The position numbers were made by a program, and so were the translations under genes. DNA of 64,000 bases, from positions 1,351,029 through 1,415,028 of the forward strand of contig OX638350.1 of NCBI GenBank assembly GCA_951813325.1, given 5' to 3'. The notes beneath the pieces are model-generated. The model was not told the origin of the DNA, searched no databases, and worked only from the letters and a program-made list of their open reading frames with translations. Source of the DNA: an uncultured Acidimicrobiales bacterium (GTDB lineage: Bacteria > Actinomycetota > Acidimicrobiia > Acidimicrobiales > Bin134). Shown here piece after piece: positions 1 to 7,559 of this stretch. Every line of letters begins with the position of its first letter. Within the stretch, counting starts at the first letter, position 1.

Positions 1-837
1 TCGGGAGCCTTCACCGGCTGGGAGATCGCCGACCTGCCCGCTCGACTCTGCGCCATGAACCTGCTGCTCCACGGCATCGAGAGCCCCGAGTCGGATTCTC
101 CCATCAACGTGGACGATGCGTTGCGCGACGACCCCGGCCAACGATTCGACATGGTGCTCACCAATCCGCCTTTCGGCCGGTCGTCATCCGACAGCTATGA
201 GCGGGAGGACTTCTGGGCCACCACCAAGAACAAGCAGCTCAACTTCGTCCAGCACGTCGTCAGCCTGCTCAAGATCGGTGGCACTGCGGCAGTGGTGGTC
301 CCGGACAACGTGTTGTTCGAGGCCGGAGCCGGCGAGACCATCCGCCGTCGACTCTTACACGACTGCGACGTCCACACCCTTCTCCGTCTCCCCACCGGCA
401 TCTTCTATGCCCAAGGCGTCAAAGCCAACGTCCTGTTCTTCCGCCGCCGTGAAGGTGCCGAGCAAGCCTGGACCAAGGAGCTATGGGTATACGACCTACG
501 CACCAACAAGCACTTCACCCTCAAGCAGAACCCGCTCACGAAAGCCGACCTCGACGACTTCGTAACCTGCTACAACCCCGCCAACCGCCACCAGCGCCAA
601 GAGTCCGAGCGCTTCAAGCGCTACTCCTACGACGAGCTCATCGCCCGCGACAAGGCCAGCCTCGACCTCTTCTGGCTCCGCGACGAAAGCCTCGAAGACA
701 TCGACAACCTCCCCACCCCCGCCGTCCTCGCCACCCAAATCGCCGAAGATCTCCAATCCGCCCTCACCGAAATCCAAGCCCTTGCCGAGAGCCTCGCGAC
801 TGCCGGTGAGCCTCCCGGCACTGGTATGTCAAGCTGA
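1..837 (+). CDS. hsdM: Type I restriction-modification N6-adenine methyltransferase subunit, C-terminal part (cut by window edge)
   Basis: The reading frame is open from base 1, so the true start lies upstream; about 278 codons are visible. It transfers a methyl group from SAM to adenine within a type I restriction-modification complex. The visible evidence is the NPPF catalytic motif in the context MVLTNPPFG near 163-174, a preceding stretch resembling the family segment before it (ARLCAMNLLLHG), and the later segment LPTGIFYAQGVKANVLFF, typical of the N6_Mtase core of HsdM. The charged C-terminal region would contact HsdS. No hsdS or hsdR follows; the next gene is a Gp37/Gp68-family protein 88 bp on, so the other subunits, if present, must lie upstream of the window. 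A stand-alone type IIG-like methyltransferase is a less likely alternative. Confidence 0.85.
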   Translation, partial: SGAFTGWEIADLPARLCAMNLLLHGIESPESDSPINVDDALRDDPGQRFDMVLTNPPFGRSSSDSYEREDFWATTKNKQLNFVQHVVSLLKIGGTAAVVVPDNVLFEAGAGETIRRRLLHDCDVHTLLRLPTGIFYAQGVKANVLFFRRREGAEQAWTKELWVYDLRTNKHFTLKQNPLTKADLDDFVTCYNPANRHQRQESERFKRYSYDELIARDKASLDLFWLRDESLEDIDNLPTPAVLATQIAEDLQSALTEIQALAESLATAGEPPGTGMSS

Positions 838-925
838 AGCGAAGTAGGTACATGTCACTCCTTGGGAGTAGTCTGCACCCTTCTGCACGGCCTGTGGATA
901 ACTTGGCGACCGAAAGGCAGCGGTC

Positions 926-1681
926 ATGGCCGACCGAACCAGAATCGAGTGGACCGAGACAACCTGGAACCCAACCACCGGTTGCGACCGAGTCTCCGTC
1001 GGTTGCGACAACTGCTACGCGCTAACCCTCGCCAAGCGCCTCAAAGCCATGGGCAACCCCAAGTACCAGAACGACGGCGACCCCAAGTTCAGCGGCCCAG
1101 GATTTGGACTCACGCTGCACGACTACCAACTGGAGCTTCCATACCGATGGAGAGCCCCTCGGCTCGTCTTCGTAAACTCGATGAGCGACCTGTTCCACAA
1201 CGACGTGCCGCTGGAGTTCATCCAGAAGGTCTTCACCATTATGGCCGACACTCCCCAGCACACCTACCAAATCCTCACCAAGCGCTCAAAACGGCTCGCT
1301 GCTCTCGCCGAAGAGTTGGATTGGCCTTCGAATGTGTGGATGGGTGTCACTGTCGAGAACGACCGCTACACCTTCAGAATCGACCACCTGCGCTCGGTAG
1401 ACGCCGCGGTCCGATTCATCAGCGCCGAACCCCTTCTCGGTCCACTCCCAGAACTCGACTTGACGGATATCGGCTGGTTAATCGCCGGAGGAGAAAGTGG
1501 CCACGGTGCTCGACCCGTCCAAGATGCGTGGGTTCGTGATCTTCGCGATCAGTGTGTTGCGGCCAGCACTGCCTTCTTCTTCAAACAGTGGGGTGGTCGC
1601 ACTCCCAAAGCAAATGGACGCGAATTAGATGGCATTTACCATGGTGAGATGCCGCAGGGCTTCTATCTTGCCGCTTCATGA
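926..1681 (+). CDS. Phage Gp37/Gp68-family (DUF5131) three-Cys-motif protein
   Basis: This 251-residue protein belongs to the Gp37/Gp68 family (DUF5131). The N-terminal signature runs IEWTETTWNPTTGC, followed by cysteines at about residues 20, 27 and 30 (C-x6-C-x2-C, then YA), which is the three-Cys motif of the family. The motif resembles a metal or iron-sulfur ligand set, and the family looks distantly like radical SAM proteins, but the spacing is not the classical CxxxCxxC. Other visible family segments are LVFVNSMSDLFH, ILTKRS and WLIAGGESGHGARP. The last codon overlaps the start of tcmP by 4 bp (ATGA), so the two are translationally coupled. The biochemical role is not known. Position next to a type I methyltransferase suggests defence or nucleic-acid modification, which is inference. 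Confidence 0.85.
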   Translation: MADRTRIEWTETTWNPTTGCDRVSVGCDNCYALTLAKRLKAMGNPKYQNDGDPKFSGPGFGLTLHDYQLELPYRWRAPRLVFVNSMSDLFHNDVPLEFIQKVFTIMADTPQHTYQILTKRSKRLAALAEELDWPSNVWMGVTVENDRYTFRIDHLRSVDAAVRFISAEPLLGPLPELDLTDIGWLIAGGESGHGARPVQDAWVRDLRDQCVAASTAFFFKQWGGRTPKANGRELDGIYHGEMPQGFYLAAS

Positions 1682-2643
1682 CAGTGCCAAAAGCTGACCA
1701 AGGCGTTCCATTGTTCAGTGACGCTGACTTGGATGCTATGATTGTGGAGATCGATTCAGGTCGCAGTGTTCCTGAAGCTAGAGACATCGCAACACAGATA
1801 CGAGAATTCCATGGTTGGACTCTCAATAAGCTCGATGTTTTTGAAAACTACCTTAAGATGTACCGTCGGGTCGCGGGAGGTGGAACATATATTGATGCCT
1901 TTGCGGGCACAGGAAAAGGTAGGCTCGTCGAGAATGGTCAAAGTTTCGTTCGGGATGGATCGTCGCTCATTGCGAGCAAAAGCGGAGCCTTCTCTACTCT
2001 TCATCTCATTGAGAAGAACAAGGACCATTTCGAGTTGCTCGACTCCGAAGTCAAAGTTCTAAACTCCCGTCAGTCCTCTAGAATTCATACGTATCATGAT
2101 GATTGCAATTCGAAAATACGCGAATTGTTGGGAGGTGGGGAACTTGACATGCAAAAGCCTTGCTTTGCCTTGCTGGATCAAGAATCTACTCAACTTGACT
2201 GGGATACAATTGAGAGGTTAGCGAATTGGAAGACTTACGAACCTCCTCCAACTAACAGTGGTAGACCCAAGAAATGCAAAGTAGAACTGTGGATTCTTTT
2301 CAACTCTCACCAGGCTATGAGCAGACTCTGGCCTCATGATCGAGATAGGTTTCCAGAGTCATTTAGTCCTCAAACCCTAGATAGAGTCTTTGGAAGCCGA
2401 GAGGTTTGGTGGGAACTGTGGGAGCAGCGTAAGACTTTCAAGATACTGATTGAGCGGTTCACTGAGCAGCTACGCAACCTCGGATACCAGTATGTGCTTC
2501 CACAATTGATCAAAGATCCAATAACAGGACGCCCGCAGTATCACATGATCCACGCTACTGATCATCCGAGCGCTGTTTCATTCATGCGATGGGCTAAACG
2601 AAGCACAGACGGATTCGAAAATCAGCAACTTCCTGGAATATAG
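1678..2643 (+). CDS. tcmP: Three-Cys-motif partner protein TcmP
   Basis: This 321-residue protein matches the TcmP family, named because it is regularly encoded beside three-Cys-motif Gp37/Gp68 proteins, as here. Recognisable parts are the N-terminal segment KLDVFENYLKMYRRVAGGG and the glycine-rich YIDAFAGTGKGRL motif, which resembles the SAM-binding loop of a Rossmann-like methyltransferase. Farther on is CFALLDQES, in the position where such enzymes carry an acidic motif. The start ATG overlaps the upstream stop as ATGA. Base composition is clearly AT-richer than the flanking genes (many AAT, GAA, TTT and AGA codons), which suggests recent transfer of the gene or of the pair. The activity is unproven. 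Confidence in the family name is good, in the enzymatic role low. Confidence 0.8.
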   Translation: MTVPKADQGVPLFSDADLDAMIVEIDSGRSVPEARDIATQIREFHGWTLNKLDVFENYLKMYRRVAGGGTYIDAFAGTGKGRLVENGQSFVRDGSSLIASKSGAFSTLHLIEKNKDHFELLDSEVKVLNSRQSSRIHTYHDDCNSKIRELLGGGELDMQKPCFALLDQESTQLDWDTIERLANWKTYEPPPTNSGRPKKCKVELWILFNSHQAMSRLWPHDRDRFPESFSPQTLDRVFGSREVWWELWEQRKTFKILIERFTEQLRNLGYQYVLPQLIKDPITGRPQYHMIHATDHPSAVSFMRWAKRSTDGFENQQLPGI

Positions 2644-2927
2644 GCCCCTCAATAGTGCCTGAACTGGTCGGCCAGGCCCGTGCAGATGTCTCGAAGATCT
2701 GACTTCAGTCGATCAACTACCCAGGGACAGGTCTGTTGAGGTCATGCTGGTGGAAAGGGATTCCAGGGACTGTTCGAAAGCCGGTGCTGAGACAGGGGCA
2801 GACTATCGGGGCTGTGCGCTGCCCTGAAGCAGGGCGAGCGTTCCTTTTTCTGGGGGCATTGCACCCCAACCCCTACCGGAGTCACTGTGTGGAGCAGCTG
2901 GAGCCGGGGCCACATTCGTAGGCTAGG

Positions 2928-3191
2928 GTGTTGTATCGTGTCAACGTGACGAGGGCTCGGCATCCGCAGAAGGACGTCGAGAAGGCTCTTGCCCAGATGG
3001 ATGAGGCCGGATGGGAGGTCGCAACGGCGTCGACAGGTCATCGCTGGGGGGTGGCAAAGTGTGGAGAGTCCAGCAGAGCCGGTTGTCAGTTGTCGATCTG
3101 GCCGACACCTCGCAATCAGGGCCTTCACGCTCGGCAGTTGCTGCATCGACTCGAAAGGTGTCTCCACGAATGGAGTCGGGAGGGCGGTTGA
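2928..3191 (+). CDS. Small HicA-like protein, putative toxin of a two-gene module
   Basis: This 87-residue protein has a GTG start at 2928 (TTG at 2931 is possible). The core reads VEKALAQMDEAGWEV, then GHRWG, a cysteine pair, SIWPTPRN and a terminal HARQLLHRLERC. That layout, with a helix-strand start, an internal histidine and a short basic end, resembles compact HicA/YcfA-like dsRNA-binding-fold proteins common in actinobacteria. It ends one base before the next gene's ATG (TGA-G-ATG), so the two form a bicistron with an HTH protein. The small basic protein plus DNA-binding partner layout suggests a toxin-antitoxin module. That is inference from architecture; no characterised homologue is claimed. 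Confidence 0.6.
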   Translation: MLYRVNVTRARHPQKDVEKALAQMDEAGWEVATASTGHRWGVAKCGESSRAGCQLSIWPTPRNQGLHARQLLHRLERCLHEWSREGG

Positions 3192-3192
3192 G

Positions 3193-3729
3193 ATGACAAC
3201 GTTTGCATTCACGCTGATTGTCGAGGGTTCTGACATTCAGGATGTTGAAGTCGTCGATGCCTTGTTCGATGCCGGCTGTGACGATGCCCTCGCTGGGTCT
3301 TCTGATGGGGTTCAGTTCCTGGATTTTGATCGGGAGGCAGACACACTTGGGGAGGCAGTGCTATCCGCGGTGGGGGATGTCGAATCAGTCAAAGAGCTAT
3401 CGGTGACCAGAATCGCTGATGCCGGTCTCATCACGATGGCTGAGATTGCGGCTCGTACTGGCCGCACCCGCGAGAGCATTCGGCTCCTGGTTGCAGGCAA
3501 GCGAGGGCCTGGGGGGTTTCCACCGCCAGCTACCGACCCCCGAAGCCGATATCGACTATGGAGAGCAGGCGAAGTTGAGTATTGGATGAGGGCCTACCTC
3601 GGGGAGGCCGCTGAATGGCAGGAGGACCTCTACTTGGCCGCTCTCAATATTGGCTTGGAGTTCCGCCACCACCGCGCCTACCTATCGGATGCCGAAGTCG
3701 CTGACATCCGTACCCTTGTAGACCTCTAG
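3193..3729 (+). CDS. HTH-domain protein, putative antitoxin or regulator partnered with the HicA-like gene
   Basis: The chosen start ATG at 3193 lies directly after the upstream stop and gives 178 residues. The N-terminal half (TFAFTLIVEG, DALFDAGCDDAL, FDREADTLGEAVLSAVGDVE) looks like a small ligand- or protein-binding domain that recurs in such pairs. The middle (LITMAEIAARTGRTRESIRL) is a clear helix-turn-helix of the MerR/excisionase kind. The C-terminal third is alpha-helical with no motif I recognise. Such a protein could bind the module's own promoter and neutralise the small upstream protein. The order toxin then antitoxin matches hicAB. The function is inferred from gene order and the HTH only. 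Confidence 0.6.
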   Translation: MTTFAFTLIVEGSDIQDVEVVDALFDAGCDDALAGSSDGVQFLDFDREADTLGEAVLSAVGDVESVKELSVTRIADAGLITMAEIAARTGRTRESIRLLVAGKRGPGGFPPPATDPRSRYRLWRAGEVEYWMRAYLGEAAEWQEDLYLAALNIGLEFRHHRAYLSDAEVADIRTLVDL

Positions 3730-4014
3730 TTCTTGGAACTGGCATTCGTGTTCAGGGTCAAAGCCGAAATCGGATGACATACAGCTTCAGGACCGGCCGG
3801 GGCGGGGGACGGGCAATCGGCCTAGGCCGTATCGCAGGTCACAGCGAAGGGTCGATGACCTGGTCGATGTCGCGGTGCATCTTGTCGGGGTCGATGTGGG
3901 GCAGGTGGCGCCAGCGGTCGAGCAAGGCTTGACGGTTTGGACCCTGATGGCGCAAGGGGCGAGGTTCTGTCTCGGGACGGTCAGGTCGGGTCACGACGAA
4001 AGCGTATTGCCTGT
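3730..4014. other. Non-coding stretch with antitoxin-like debris
   Basis: No intact gene is visible between the HTH gene stop and the antidote relic. The right-hand part carries a minus-strand open frame without a start codon, described separately. The left part (3730-3838) shows nothing recognisable. Confidence 0.5.
3839..3991 (-). pseudogene. Possible 3' remnant of a Phd-type antitoxin
   Basis: The minus strand is open without a start codon and ends at a stop at 3839-3841. Its last residues read RQALLDRWRHLPHID followed by an acidic HRDIDQVIDPSL end. The LLDRWRxLPxxD pattern with a DIDxVxDPSL tail resembles C-terminal toxin-binding tails of Phd/VapB-type antitoxins. No DNA-binding half is present. 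This rests on pattern memory and is tentative. Confidence 0.3.
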
Positions 4015-4206
4015 TTAGCGCTTGTCTAACGACAATTTGGTTCGACTGTGCCCCGTCAAGTTGCCGCAGCAGAAGACGTCGCTCAGAGCGGCGACGATCA
4101 ACCCTGGATCGCTCTCGGCAAAAGCGGCGTCCAGGTACGCAATCACGTTCTCTTCAGTCCGCAGGTGAGCCGCTGCGTCCCATGGTTATGTCTGTGTTGT
4201 TTCCAT
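4015..4206 (-). pseudogene. Decayed HigA-like addiction-module antidote gene
   Basis: Reading the minus strand from ATG 4206 gives METTQT, an in-frame TAA at codon 7, then PWDAAAHLRTEE, VIAYLDAAFAESDPGLI and VAALSDV. The segment after the stop matches the N-terminal half of the putative addiction-module antidote family (DAAEYL, then an AYL-A segment, then DPALIAAALGD). The family then continues with an HTH that is missing here: translation turns into unrelated sequence after SDV and stops at 4015. A ribosome-binding-like GAGG lies just upstream, and the gene starts 18 bp after the hicB stop, so it was probably once the third gene of that unit. It cannot yield a working antidote as read, because of both the nonsense codon and the loss of the HTH. 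Confidence 0.7.
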
Positions 4207-4224
4207 TTGAGACCTCAAATCGGC

Positions 4225-4458
4225 CTAAAGGCGGCGCGCCGCCACTTGAGGCGGCCATGCCACACCAGGCTCGGGCAGAGGCTTGCCCTGATCCAATAGG
4301 TGTTCGATGGCCTCGGCAACCACGGCCCGGATGCCCGACTCCGCTGCTTCCCGTTCCGGCTCCAGCCAGCTGACCAAAGGGAAGCCGTCACACAGGCCGA
4401 CCCACTCGCCGTCCTCGTCAGACCACTCAGTCCAGAACCGATACTGATCAATTGCCAT
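4225..4458 (-). CDS. hicB: HicB-like antitoxin
   Basis: This 77-residue protein starts at ATG 4458, overlapping the 3' end of hicA by 11 bp. It begins MAIDQYRFWTEWSDEDGEW and continues VGLCDGFPLVSWL, the beta-strand-rich start typical of HicB (a partly degraded RNase H-like fold that binds HicA). It is followed by an amphipathic helix (EAAESGIRAVVAEAIEHLL). The short GKPLPEPGVAWP tail is the usual end of DNA-binding-less HicB proteins. It should neutralise the HicA mRNA interferase encoded upstream. The order hicA-hicB is standard. Confidence 0.8.
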   Translation of the reverse strand: MAIDQYRFWTEWSDEDGEWVGLCDGFPLVSWLEPEREAAESGIRAVVAEAIEHLLDQGKPLPEPGVAWPPQVAARRL

Positions 4459-4702
4459 CGTGTTCCTCCATCTCGTCGAGCGCCCGCAGCGCCTGGCGTA
4501 CCTGGTAGGGCTTCGCCTTGCCTTTGCGGGGCTGAAGGACCAGCAACGGATGATCCATCCACGGAGTGTCATAGATCAGGTGGCTGCCCCTACGTCGCCG
4601 CGGCTTGCCAAAGCATAGGTCGCAAACCGCGACCAGGTCCGCCCACGAGACATTGCCCGGGTTGTTCCGGATTCTCTCCAACCGCTTTTCGTCTCGTGTC
4701 AT
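4448..4702 (-). CDS. hicA: HicA-family mRNA interferase toxin
   Basis: This 84-residue protein has ATG at 4702. The dsRNA-binding-like HicA fold is indicated by RGSHLIYDTPWMD (the catalytic histidine is in GSH), then QPRKGKAKPYQVRQALRAL, a very typical actinobacterial HicA ending. The N-terminal helix begins MTRDEKRLERIRNNPG. HicA cleaves mRNA when not bound by HicB. Overlap with hicB implies translational coupling. A TGCAT-ATGCA inverted repeat lies about 70 bp upstream and is a candidate autoregulatory site. Confidence 0.8.
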   Translation of the reverse strand: MTRDEKRLERIRNNPGNVSWADLVAVCDLCFGKPRRRRGSHLIYDTPWMDHPLLVLQPRKGKAKPYQVRQALRALDEMEEHDGN

Positions 4703-4769
4703 CTAGCTTGGGCGAGGCACTGCGGATCCGCAGGATCCATGCCGCTGACCTACCATCAACATCTTCATT

Positions 4770-4783
4770 TGCATTAACATGCA
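4770..4783. promoter_or_regulatory. Inverted repeat upstream of hicAB, possible operator
   Basis: TGCAT-TAAC-ATGCA is a perfect 5-bp inverted repeat in an AT-rich intergenic stretch between the divergent hicA (minus) and the membrane-protein gene at 4869 (plus). The position suits a HicAB autoregulatory operator. Short palindromes also occur by chance, so this is a weak call. Confidence 0.35.
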
Positions 4784-4868
4784 TTGAAAATTAGTATGAT
4801 AGCTAGAAAGTATCGCACTCGATCTTCAGGGCGCCCAGGCAATTCGCATATGCGAGGAGAAACACAGG

Positions 4869-5240
4869 ATGGGTGTGCTCCTGACGGTGGCGGTGTACGG
4901 GTCTTTCGGGTTGATGATGTTCAACCTGGGGTTGCTGTACCCCTTCTTGAGAAACAAGTGGTACCGGCGGAAGTTGGCGAAGGTGCGCACCGTCGGCCCT
5001 GACGGCACGGCGATCACCAAAGACGACATTCGCCGAGAGCTCATGCGGGATCCGGTGGCCAGCGACCTGTTTGCCAGTGACGATACGCCGGATGATGTGG
5101 CCCGCTACCTGTTCTTGGAGGCCGAGCGGCGGGCCATGCTGCGCAAGTGCAACCGGCTCGACGACGATGAGAACGACTTCTTCGCCCCTCCCCGTCGTGG
5201 CGGCCCCGACCCCGGCTTCCGCGGCTGCAACGAGTTGTGA
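4869..5240 (+). CDS. Small membrane-anchored protein of unknown function
   Basis: This 123-residue protein starts at ATG 4869, preceded by an AGGAG ribosome-binding site at about 4855. One hydrophobic segment (residues about 3-27, VLLTVAVYGSFGLMMFNLGLLY) predicts a single N-terminal transmembrane helix. The rest is soluble and charged: KWYRRKLAKVRTV, an ITKDDIRRELMRDP helix, an acidic patch DDDENDFF and a Gly/Pro-rich end. I do not recognise the family. It lies between two toxin-antitoxin units but has no visible link to either. Confidence 0.6.
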   Translation: MGVLLTVAVYGSFGLMMFNLGLLYPFLRNKWYRRKLAKVRTVGPDGTAITKDDIRRELMRDPVASDLFASDDTPDDVARYLFLEAERRAMLRKCNRLDDDENDFFAPPRRGGPDPGFRGCNEL

Positions 5241-5283
5241 GGATTCTGGCTTTTGTCGGCCTCTGTTCTGCCACCGCTCATTG

Positions 5284-5301
5284 TGTGTACATTTAGACAC
5301 A
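5284..5301. promoter_or_regulatory. Imperfect palindrome at the start of vapBC, possible operator
   Basis: TGTGT-ACATTTAG-ACACA is an inverted repeat reaching into the vapB start codon. VapBC complexes repress their own promoters at such sites, and the overlap with the start region fits. No binding data are available. Confidence 0.35.
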
Positions 5302-5540
5302 TGCGATTACACATTAAGCTTGAGGACGAGTTAGTCGCAGACTTGGATCGCAGAGTTGGCCCTCGCAAACGGAGCGCGTTTATTGCAGCCTTGATTCGTC
5401 GCACCCTTGAAGATGAGCGACGGTGGGATGAAATTGAAGCGTCTTTGGGGTCCATTGCCGACAGCGGCCATGAGTGGGACGAAGATCCCTCGGCGTGGGT
5501 TCGTGAGCAGCGGCGCAGCGACCCGAGACGGTCGGGCTGA
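5301..5540 (+). CDS. vapB: VapB-type ribbon-helix-helix antitoxin
   Basis: This 79-residue protein starts at ATG 5301. An upstream in-frame ATG at 5253 is less likely, because the family starts at MRLHIKLEDELV. Residues 1-45 form a ribbon-helix-helix DNA-binding domain (strand RLHIKLEDELVADLDRR, helix KRSAFIAALIRRTLEDE). The acidic, tryptophan-containing tail (RRWDEIEASLGSI, DEDPSAWVREQR) is the expected VapC-binding part. It stops two bases before the vapC start. Confidence 0.8.
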   Translation: MRLHIKLEDELVADLDRRVGPRKRSAFIAALIRRTLEDERRWDEIEASLGSIADSGHEWDEDPSAWVREQRRSDPRRSG

Positions 5541-5542
5541 GT

Positions 5543-5941
5543 GTGTCGCGCCTGCTTCTCGACACGACAGTGTTGATTGACGCGCTTAGGGAACGGGCCG
5601 CGGCAAACCGTCTGAGAGCACTGAGGCGACAGGGGGTCGAACCGTGGGTATCTGCGATATCGATTGAGGAAATCTGGCGTGGTTTGCGCTCTGAAGAAGA
5701 GATGGCAGCACGCCGTTTGGTCGAGGCGCTGAGGCTCGCCCCGATAGGAGTTGCCGAAGCACGACGGGCTGGTCGCTGGCGACGTGAATACGCGGCAGAA
5801 GGCATCACCATTCACCAAGCGGATTGTCTGATAGCCGCCGCAGCAATCGGTGTCGGAGCGGCGCTGGCCACGGCAAACGTCAGGGACTTTCCGATGCCCG
5901 AGGTGGACGTGCAGAATTGGCCTTCCACCTTCGAGGAGTAA
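5543..5941 (+). CDS. vapC: VapC PIN-domain ribonuclease toxin
   Basis: This 132-residue protein starts at GTG 5543. PIN-domain acidic residues are visible: LLDTTVLIDAL (first Asp), SIEEIWRG (Glu), HQADCLIAAAA (Asp) and a final ANVRDFPM (Asp). These bind the metal for RNA cleavage. It directly follows vapB, and the pair looks complete and intact, unlike two other modules in this window. It ends 7 bp before an acyl-CoA ligase that probably has its own promoter. Confidence 0.85.
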   Translation: MSRLLLDTTVLIDALRERAAANRLRALRRQGVEPWVSAISIEEIWRGLRSEEEMAARRLVEALRLAPIGVAEARRAGRWRREYAAEGITIHQADCLIAAAAIGVGAALATANVRDFPMPEVDVQNWPSTFEE

Positions 5942-5948
5942 GCCACTC

Positions 5949-7493
5949 ATGTACCCGGGACACCATGCCCAAACCACACCGGACAAGGCGGCGCAGATCA
6001 TGGCCAGCACGGGGGAGGTCACTACCTACCGAGAGCTGGATGAGGCGGCCAACCGGCTGGCTCAGCTTCTCTACGAGCGGGGGTTGCGGGAGGGCGACCA
6101 CATCTCGATCTTCGCCGAGAACAACCGCCGCTTCTACGAGGTCTTTTGGGCGGCGATGACCTCGGGCCTGTACTTCACCACCATCAATCGCTATCTGTCG
6201 CCCGAAGAAGCGGCCTATCTGGTGAACGACAGTGGCTCTATCGCGCTGATCACCACTGAGGCGATGGCCGATCCAGCCACCAAGATGCTCGACCTCATCC
6301 CCGGCTGCCTGCACAAGCTGATGATCGACAGCGCCGCTGACGGCTTCGAGTCATACGAAGACGCGGTGGCCGCCATGCCTACTGAGCCCCTGGCCCGCCT
6401 GCCCAAGGGCGAGGTGATGCTGTATTCGTCGGGCACCACCGGCCGCCCCAAAGGGATCCTGCGGCCCCTGACGGGCCTCACCATCGACGATGCCAGCCTC
6501 TCGGGCATCGGCATGCTCGAGCACCACCTCCTGGGAATGGACGAGAGTTCGGTGTACTTGAGCCCGGCGCCCCTGTACCACTCCGCACCGCTGATGTACA
6601 GCGCCGGAGTGCACGAGCTGGGCGGCACGCTGGTGATCATGGACCGCTTCGACGCCGAGCGCTTCCTGGCCTTTGTCGAGAAGTATTCGGTGACCGACAC
6701 CCAGATGGTGCCCACCATGTTCATCCGCCTGCTCAAGCTTCCCGACGAGGTCCGCCACCGCTACGACTTGTCATCGCTGAAGATGGCGGTCCACGCGGCC
6801 GCTCCCTGCCCGGTGCCGGTCAAAGAGCAGATGATCGAGTGGTGGGGCCCGATCGTGCAGGAGTACTACGCCGCCACCGAAGGCAACGGGCTGTGCTTCA
6901 TCGGTGCCGAAGACTGGCTTGACCACAAGGGGTCGGTGGGCAAGGCGATCATGGGAATACCCCACATCTGCGACGACGACGGCCGCGAGCTCGGACCCGG
7001 AGAACCCGGCGTCGTCTACTTCGAGCAGGAAACACCGACCTTCGAGTACCACGATGACCCGGAGAAGACAAAGGACTCCCGCCACCCTCAACACGACAAC
7101 TGGTCCACGGTGGGCGACGTCGGATACCTCGACGAAGAGGGTTACCTGTATCTCACCGACCGAGCCACGTTCATGATCATCAGCGGCGGTGTCAACATCT
7201 ACCCCCAAGAGATCGAGGCCTGCTTCGCGCTGCACCCCAAGGTGGCCGACGTGGCCGTCATCGGCCTGCCCGACGACGAGATGGGGGAGTACGTCCATGC
7301 GGTGGTGCAGCTTGAGGACGGAATCGAGCCGTCCGATGCTCTGGCCGAGGAGCTGCGCAGCTACGCCCGCCAGCGCTTGGCCAGCTACAAGGTGCCCCGG
7401 GTGGTGGACTTCCGGGCCGACTTTCCCCGGCTTCCCACCGGCAAGCTCTATAAGAAGCCGCTGCGTGAGGAATACCTGGCTCGCCGGTCGTAA
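5949..7493 (+). CDS. AMP-dependent acyl-CoA synthetase/ligase
   Basis: This 514-residue enzyme of the ANL adenylate-forming superfamily activates a carboxylic acid to its CoA thioester through an acyl-AMP. The start ATG 5949 fits family N-termini (MYPGHHAQTTPDKAA). Motifs are the phosphate loop YSSGTTGRPKG near residues 157-168, the acyl-binding EYYAATEGNG, the adenine/ribose motif GDVGYLDEEGYLYLTDR and the C-terminal PTGKLYKKPLRE with the catalytic lysine near residue 497. It resembles long-chain fatty-acid or bile-acid-type CoA ligases of actinobacterial catabolic clusters. A Rieske oxygenase follows 66 bp on, so it may work on an oxygenated product. The exact substrate is unknown. Confidence 0.85.
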   Translation: MYPGHHAQTTPDKAAQIMASTGEVTTYRELDEAANRLAQLLYERGLREGDHISIFAENNRRFYEVFWAAMTSGLYFTTINRYLSPEEAAYLVNDSGSIALITTEAMADPATKMLDLIPGCLHKLMIDSAADGFESYEDAVAAMPTEPLARLPKGEVMLYSSGTTGRPKGILRPLTGLTIDDASLSGIGMLEHHLLGMDESSVYLSPAPLYHSAPLMYSAGVHELGGTLVIMDRFDAERFLAFVEKYSVTDTQMVPTMFIRLLKLPDEVRHRYDLSSLKMAVHAAAPCPVPVKEQMIEWWGPIVQEYYAATEGNGLCFIGAEDWLDHKGSVGKAIMGIPHICDDDGRELGPGEPGVVYFEQETPTFEYHDDPEKTKDSRHPQHDNWSTVGDVGYLDEEGYLYLTDRATFMIISGGVNIYPQEIEACFALHPKVADVAVIGLPDDEMGEYVHAVVQLEDGIEPSDALAEELRSYARQRLASYKVPRVVDFRADFPRLPTGKLYKKPLREEYLARRS

Positions 7494-7559
7494 AGACCGG
7501 CCGCAACAGCCGCCGTGTCTAGTTCCAAGTCAGATTTCCCCACTAGGTAGGGTTGACCG

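Noticed and set aside
926-1681. Prophage at 1 kb, from the name Gp37/Gp68
   Set aside because: No phage structural, integrase or lysis gene is nearby. The family is also found outside phages, beside TcmP.
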